Below, one piece after another: positions 58,431 through 64,000 of a stretch of DNA of 64,000 nt. The DNA lies in assembly GCF_032884065.1 (NCBI RefSeq), contig NC_088873.1:37683823-37747822 (forward strand), read 5' to 3'. Made by a program: the position numbers and the translations under genes. Source of the DNA: Artemia franciscana. Taxonomy: Eukaryota > Arthropoda > Branchiopoda > Anostraca > Artemiidae. The notes under the pieces were generated by a model. It had not been told where the DNA came from. It searched no databases and was given only the letters and a program-made list of their open reading frames with translations. Each line of letters starts with the position of its first letter. Within the stretch, counting starts at the first letter, position 1.

Positions 58431-59747
58431 TACTTTATTAATTTTCATTCGGTTACTACTCCAAGAAGGTCCAAAGTGGAATAGGGTCCCTTACGGGTCT
58501 TAAATTGGGTTCCAAGTGTGGAATCGATACATTTTATAACCGTTTTTAAAAAAAATCGTTAAATCGAACATAAAAACCGTTTAAATCGAAACATTTTATA
58601 GCCGTTTATAACCATTTTCTGAAGGAGATATTTTCCATTTTTTTCATAAATTCCTAATTTGGTGTAGGCAACATATATTTGCGCATGAAAGGGGTCTTTG
58701 ATCCCTTTCTCCATCTAAAAATTTTACGATTTTAGAATCTTTCCTATAGTTTCGTAGTTTTTTTCATATAATCAATCTATTTAAAAAAATTTTCGAATTG
58801 GGAGCCTCTTTCCAATATTTCAGGGTACATGCTTGATAGCAAATTATGTATTTTTAAGTATGTCTGCTCATTTGGAAATTAATCTCAAGCACAAAAAGAA
58901 AAATAACTAAATCCAATGCACTGCTGCTATTTCTAATGGAATCAGGCGTAAATGGGGGTGCCCCAAGCTATATGAGGTTTTAAGTCTCTATTAAGTGGAG
59001 GGGTGCCAAGTTTTAGGAATCACGTACACAAGGTGGCGCGCGCGAAGCGTGGCGAAAATGTTCCTAGCTTGTTGGCACTATGCCAAGCGTTTCGGGGATT
59101 GTCATGCGTAATAGAACTTTGCGACTCACATGGTGCTCCTAGATTTACACCATATGGCCTAAAGTGGATAACCCCTCGTATAAAGCTTTCTTTTATATTC
59201 CCAAAAGTAAATATTTCATCTCGGCTAAGAAAGACAGTCTGAAAAGTTGAATGCAAATCATGTTACGCACCCACCATTTTAAATAATTCAAAAATTTGTG
59301 TTAGCGTTTGAGAATCTACAAAAATTTTAGTCTTCAAATTTTGGGTTTCGAATATATTTCGAATATTTACGTCGAGAAATGCTTTATAGATCAACTCATA
59401 TTTTCGGTTACATTATCGGCAACTTTATGGGCTTTTTTTAGATCCACTTCTACAACAAAAATTACGTAGACACGCTACCTAAATACTAGTTTCCACTTTG
59501 TCAGCTAAATCCTATTATTTATGATATTTCAGCTTGTTTCACTTGGGATTATAGTAGGGGCTAATACGCAATTTATGTTTGAGGCAGTGAAATTTGGGCT
59601 CCTCAGCTGGAGCTTGTCACCCCTTCACCTTTGTCTTTGTGCAAATTTTGACCTTTTGCGGGGGTCACGTGCCCCTAAGCCCCCTCCTTCAGAAACTGGC
59701 CCTGAATTCTAGTGAAGCTGTTTTGTATAAACACTTTTATATTTCAG
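58431..59747. other. Intergenic or intronic DNA, no gene seen
   Basis: A decayed local repeat of AACCGTTTAAATCG-like words lies at 58535-58620. The overlapping plus and minus frames near 59003-59256 have no recognisable content. Polypyrimidine-AG sequences occur at 59529 and 59747; only the second leads into a supported exon. Confidence 0.4.
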
Positions 59748-59819
59748 GAGCGGCAAAATGCCATAGATTCGAGTTTGGTTTCAGCTAGGATGGAATCAAA
59801 TCAAACTCCTAAAGTTGAG
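59748..59819 (+). CDS. Candidate exon 3 of the CENP-B-like gene
   Basis: A 72-bp segment lies between a good acceptor (TTTTATATTTCAG) and a strong donor (GAG followed by GTAAGT). It is open in phase 0 across all 24 codons (ERQNAIDSSLVSAR, then MESNQTPKVE), which matches the phase-0 ends of exons 1 and 2. An internal ATG at 59790 also opens in the same frame, so it could instead be the first coding exon of another gene. No domain can be recognised in so short a piece, and an intron of 7.9 kb would be required. Confidence 0.45.
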
Positions 59820-59905
59820 GTAAGTATGAACTTCTTTAGGTTTTCAGGTCGTCATATCAGTGTTTCTACTTAAATTATCTAGGGCATAAAATCGAAAAAA
59901 AACCA

Positions 59906-59940
59906 CTTTACGGCCTTACGGTCTACGTAAGGCCGTAAAG
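59906..59940. repeat. Perfect 15-bp hairpin
   Basis: CTTTACGGCCTTACG and CGTAAGGCCGTAAAG surround the 5-base loop GTCTA. The sequence then repeats CTTACGGTCTA and ACTTACGGTCTA to about 59965. It lies about 90 bp after the exon 3 donor. Confidence 0.92.
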
Positions 59941-59965
59941 CTTACGGTCTAACACTTACGGTCTA

Positions 59966-60604
59966 TTCATACTTAAAACACACAGTTCTCTGAGATTTTT
60001 CTTTTAAAATTATTATTTTATTATGAGATTTTTTATTATGAGATTTTTTTCAAAATTATTATTATTTCAATCTTTTAGGACAGTAACATATTTTCAACTC
60101 TGTTATTGTCACCGTGAATGTCCGAATCTGGTTAATGTCGACATTCACAGATGAACGTCCGAAATTCCTTTTCCTCTGCTTGGATTCAATTAGCTTTTAA
60201 GTCAGCTTTTTTGGTCTAATCTCACAAAGTCGAAATCTTTAACAGATATATAAATTCATTTTTTGTTTTATTTGTTTTTTAGTACAGCTATAGAACATTA
60301 CAAAATTTATGTTTTGCACCATTAGGATTATCTACAATATAACTTGAACATGTATAATGGGTAAATTTAATGTTTAGACAATTTGAACAAGATTTTAGTG
60401 TCTAGTCTGATATTGTCCCGGTTTACACTTTAACTTCTTGCTGTCTAATTAAGTTGATTAAATGACCTCCAGCTTGACCGTTGATCTTCATTTCTTCTTA
60501 TTCTTTTTTAAACAATTTTATGTCTTTGATATATCTCGAATATGAATAAAATAACACCTAAATTATTACTGATGAAGTCTGACCGAGCTTTATCTCGGCT
60601 GTTA
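59966..60604. other. Intergenic or intronic DNA, no gene seen
   Basis: Short duplications of TTATTATGAGATTTTT occur near 60010-60045. No exon was supported. Confidence 0.4.
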
Positions 60605-61233
60605 TCAAACAGTTCGTGGTAACAAACTGTAGTAAGGAGCGACCCGGCTCAATAGTAACCAAAACTCTAAAAAATTGAATTTTGATATCAATAGCTACAT
60701 CAAAAGAATCGCATTTTAATGCTGATTTTAAATATATAAGTTTCATCAAGTTTAGTCTTACCCATCAAAAGTTACGAGCCTGAGAAAATTTGCCTTTTTT
60801 AGGAAAATAGGGGGAAACACCCCCTAAAAGTCGTAGGATCTTAGCAAAAATGACACCATCAGATTCAGTGTTTATTTGTTTGTTTGTTTTTTTTTCTTTT
60901 TCCCAGGGGTTATCGTATCGACCCAGTTGTCCTAGAATGTTGCGAGAGGGCTCATTCTAACGGAAATGAAAAGTTCTAGTGCCCTTTTTAAGTGACCCAA
61001 AAAATTGGAGGGCACCTATGCCCCCTCCCACGCTAATTATTTTCCTAAAGTCAATGGATCAAAATTCTGAGATAGCCATTTTATTCAGCGTAGTCGAAAA
61101 ACCTTATAACTATATAACCTTATAACTTACTCCTCCACAGTCCCCGTGGGAGGGGCTACAAGTTACAAACTTTGACCAGTGCTTACATATAGTAATGGTT
61201 ATTGGGAAGTGTACAGGTGTTTTCAGGAGGATT
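60605..61233 (+). mobile_element. Family A repeat, plus strand, internally deleted and 3' truncated
   Basis: Starts TCAAACAGTTCGTGG at 60605. Compared with the copies at 14394 and 29778, about 110 bp are missing after AGATTCAG at 60868. The 3' part stops at TTTTCAGGAGGATT, where an AGGTTAGG-containing palindrome begins. Confidence 0.75.
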
Positions 61234-61239
61234 GATGGT

Positions 61240-61352
61240 AAAAGTTTGTTAGGTTAGATTATGTTTGTTTAGGTTAGGTTAGATTAAATGTGGGTATAAA
61301 TATCTGAATTGGATTAAAAACCTAAGCTAACCCAATCTAATCTAACCTAACC
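61240..61352. repeat. Palindrome with TTAGG-like repeats
   Basis: The left side has GTTTAGGTTAGGTTAGATTA and the right side TAATCTAACCTAACCT, around a 60-bp centre. The strings resemble the arthropod telomere repeat TTAGG with one extra T, but there are too few units to call it telomeric. Confidence 0.75.
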
Positions 61353-61697
61353 TGTCATCATCGAACCTTGCATTAAATTGAAAAAGTTGATTGGCAACGC
61401 TGACTAAATCCAAGGAGAAAAAAAAAGGGATTTCGGACATTCACCAGGGAATATCAACATTTACGAATATCGAACATTCACAGCAACATTACCACATCGA
61501 ACTATGAAAATTATTCAACAAAACTAATTAGCTGTATTTGAGAACGCATTTCGTTCGTAAAAATTCAAACATTATAAATCTGTTGATTGGCAAGGACAAC
61601 TAGATCTTCAATGGAACGAAATCCTTTTAAACTTGTTTCGTCCCGTATGCTTTAAATTATTTTTTTGCTGACTTTTTACTTTGTTTGTTTTTTTTTT

Positions 61698-61845
61698 AAA
61701 TTTGGCGCCTGCTACTACAGAATTTGGCGCCCAAATATTTTAAATTTGGCGCCTGCTACTACAGAATTTGGCGCCCAAATTTTTTGAATTTGGCGCCTGC
61801 TACTACAGAATTTGGCGCCCAATTTTTTTAAATTTGGCGCCTGCT
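61698..61845. repeat. 44-bp minisatellite with seven E2F-like motifs at 22-bp spacing
   Basis: TTTGGCGCC begins at 61701, 61723, 61745, 61767, 61789, 61811 and 61833, exactly 22 bp apart. Odd motifs are followed by TGCTACTACAGAA and even ones by CAAAT and an AT-rich spacer, giving a 44-bp unit repeated three and a half times. TTTGGCGC fits the known E2F/DP consensus TTTSSCGC. After the last motif the sequence runs into GCTACTCCTGCTACAACTC. Confidence 0.92.
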
Positions 61846-64000
61846 ACTCCTGCTACAACTCGCATAACTGCGGGTGGAGGTCTTCTTTGCTGAAAATTAA
61901 ATCCCGGTTTTTCTATATATATATTTTTTTAAGATATATATATGGTTGTATAAATTTTCATTTGACCAACTCAAAAATTCGATTTCATTTTCACTGTCCT
62001 TGGTATTTAAAATGAATAAAATTGTATATAAATGTTAAAATGTATTTTAACATTGGGTTAAACATTAACAGAGGGATGGTTAAGATGTATTTAAAAGGTT
62101 GTATTTATTACAAATAAAATGTATTTAAATAAAATGTATTTTACATTTAAAACCTACTGCATTTAACCTAATGCATAATCCTTCTAAATTGAAAACCTAA
62201 TACATTTTAACAAATGTATTTTATTTTACATTTTATTACCTAATAAAATGTATTTATTAGGCTGCTTTATATTTGGCGAAATTCCATTCAACTCTCCTCA
62301 GCTTCTCCAAGAAGCGTAGGTAGTTCTTTCAGCGTATGGGTTAATGTCAATTTTTTCCACCCCCTCCCCCCTAACAACGTAAAATTTTATTTTCTTTCAG
62401 CTTTCTACAAATTTCTGAGCAAATTCCTCAGAGATTTCAAATTGAATACAAATTTCATAGCCAAAACTGTGCCTAGCGGAATACATTTTCCGTTTTCCCT
62501 TTATTTTTATATAGAAAAGCAAAAATAGAAAATATATTTAAAAAGATAAGTCCAAATATAATTTAAAAAGAAAAGACTTGAAAACTGAATTTCATAAAAT
62601 AACCTAAATGCATTAATTTATCAATTAATTTCCTCATTATTATTGGTCACCAAGTGATATTTCCCAGGATTTCAAATTATTCTGTAGGGTTTGTTTGCAT
62701 TCTTATCATTCGATCGTAAGATTTAAGATAAATGTCTTACATATTAAGAAAATGTTTTCCTTTTTATTCGAGTTATACTAAGGAAACATTGTTTGTATCT
62801 TCTTACAGGATAATGCAATAAATTTACGAAAATTTTAGTATTTTGATAAGGCGTTATAGATAATAAGCAGGCACGTACACTAGTTATTTCGGGGGTGGAG
62901 GGTGGTGTGTCAGTCCTTGATAATGTAGGAGGGGTCGTATTTTTCAAAATGTAAAGGGTGGACTATTTTTAAATATTTTTGCTATAACACTGCAAAAAAA
63001 ATTCACCTATGGGAGGGGGGAGGCCCCGCCCCTACCTGCCTGATAGTAGTCCCTGATGGTAGGTACATAAAGCGAGACAATTTTTGGTTTTTCTCATTAC
63101 CTGTCTTTAGGACTCAATTTCACTTTTTCTGACTCCTAAGGGTTTTGGTATTTAACAAAGCTTGCATTTATAAATCTAACTTATCAATCCAAACTTGAGT
63201 CGATTGAAGCTTTAGCCATTCAGTTCTCTATGTAATTTTAATATCTCTATGGACGGACAGGTAGCATTTTGGCTCAGGTTTTAGAATAAATCACTCAACA
63301 AATTTTCCAAAAATCATTCGATTAAAGTAAAAAATTCACTAAAACAGAAGTCTATTCAAGTTGTGTCTCTATTAGTTTTTAACCGAAAACTTATATTTTG
63401 TAGGCCCAATTATTTTTATTTTTTTGTTTTAAAGTAATTTTCTATTTCCTATTTGTTTAATTTTTAGTTCAATTCTTATGTATTTTATATTCTGTTATTT
63501 TCTCTTTCACTTTAATTTCAACTACTATTTCTATTCTAATTTTAGCTGTAAGCAGAAAGTACGGTGAAAGTTACAGAAAGTTAGGTGGCAATATTGAGTT
63601 CATTTTTTTTGTTACCTATTTTATGTTCCCAAAGAATATTTTGAAAATTAGTTTGTTACTTGAATTATCATTTTAGCTTGTCGTCAAACTTAAATCAGAA
63701 ATAATAGGGTAATGTACCAATACCATTTTTTTGTGTTCTTAGTTTTTCGGAACTGGAAAATCTATCATTTATATCTCCAACAGTTTTTTCGTGTTTTATT
63801 GATATATTTTGTTGTAAATGCTCTTAATTCAGCTTGCATATTATTTTGCATGTAAAATGTATAAGAAACCATAAAGATTAAATTAATATTTATTTATGAA
63901 TGTGTTATATAAATTTGCTACACATTCTTTTTATGGTGCTTGTGTATTATGCGCCATTCACTCAAGTTTACGCTGTGTAAACTCGAGAACAAACGGGTTT
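61846..64000. other. AT-rich DNA to the window end, no gene seen
   Basis: Around 62080-62270 the word AAAATGTATTT and its complement recur in both orientations, an AT-rich region prone to folding. A TTTTATTTTCTTTCAG acceptor-like site ends at 62400, but the following frames close quickly and no donor fits. No other feature was recognised. Confidence 0.4.

Noticed and set aside
61240..61352. Interstitial telomere
   Set aside because: Only two or three TTAGG-like units per side, with an extra T and in inverted orientation, so it is not a telomeric array.
62389..62480. Further exon of the CENP-B-like gene after a TTTCTTTCAG acceptor
   Set aside because: The phase-0 frame stops after five codons and no suitable donor follows.

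Overview
This window is nuclear DNA from an invertebrate animal. It is AT-rich, its candidate genes have introns with GT-AG borders, and most of the DNA is transposable elements or their remains. An arthropod, perhaps a crustacean such as a brine shrimp, is my best guess, from the mix of Helitron, mariner, hAT and non-LTR elements and from degenerate TTAGG-like strings. I could not check the species.

The left part (1-13.4 kb) holds a (TA)n microsatellite, a hAT-type MITE with a perfect 8-bp target duplication, two facing mariner remnants, and a rolling-circle cluster. The cluster has a nearly full-length autonomous Helitron (minus strand, 7.6-12.3 kb) with a Rep-helicase gene broken by only three in-frame stops and two single-base frameshifts. 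A short non-autonomous Helitron is joined to its 3' side. Both lie between copies of the window's dominant repeat, called family A here. Family A has a terminal hairpin, inverted subterminal repeats and long foldback arms, and looks like a Helentron-type non-autonomous element.

The middle part (13.4-47 kb) has no convincing host gene. It carries more family A copies, 3' ends of an RTE-like LINE (all on the minus strand), foldback elements, a degenerate satellite full of ACT/GCT triplets with a hAT transposase C-terminus inside it, a dimeric higher-order satellite at 33.5-35.0 kb, a SINE-like element, and a 604-bp tandem duplication.

The right part (47-60 kb) has the only well-supported host-type gene, on the plus strand. 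It is a CENP-B/Tigger-like DNA-binding protein with exons at 47919-48290 and 51569-51883 and a possible third exon at 59748-59819. All three candidate exons are multiples of three and all borders are phase 0. Intron 1 holds eight copies of a 161-bp minisatellite. Intron 2 holds a separate candidate gene for a secreted glutamine-rich protein (54069-54802), which sits in the loop of a 200-bp inverted repeat made of family A sequence plus shared flank. Further right, at 61.7 kb, seven E2F-like motifs are spaced exactly 22 bp apart.

Most short open frames in the window fall inside repeats or have no recognisable content, and were left out.
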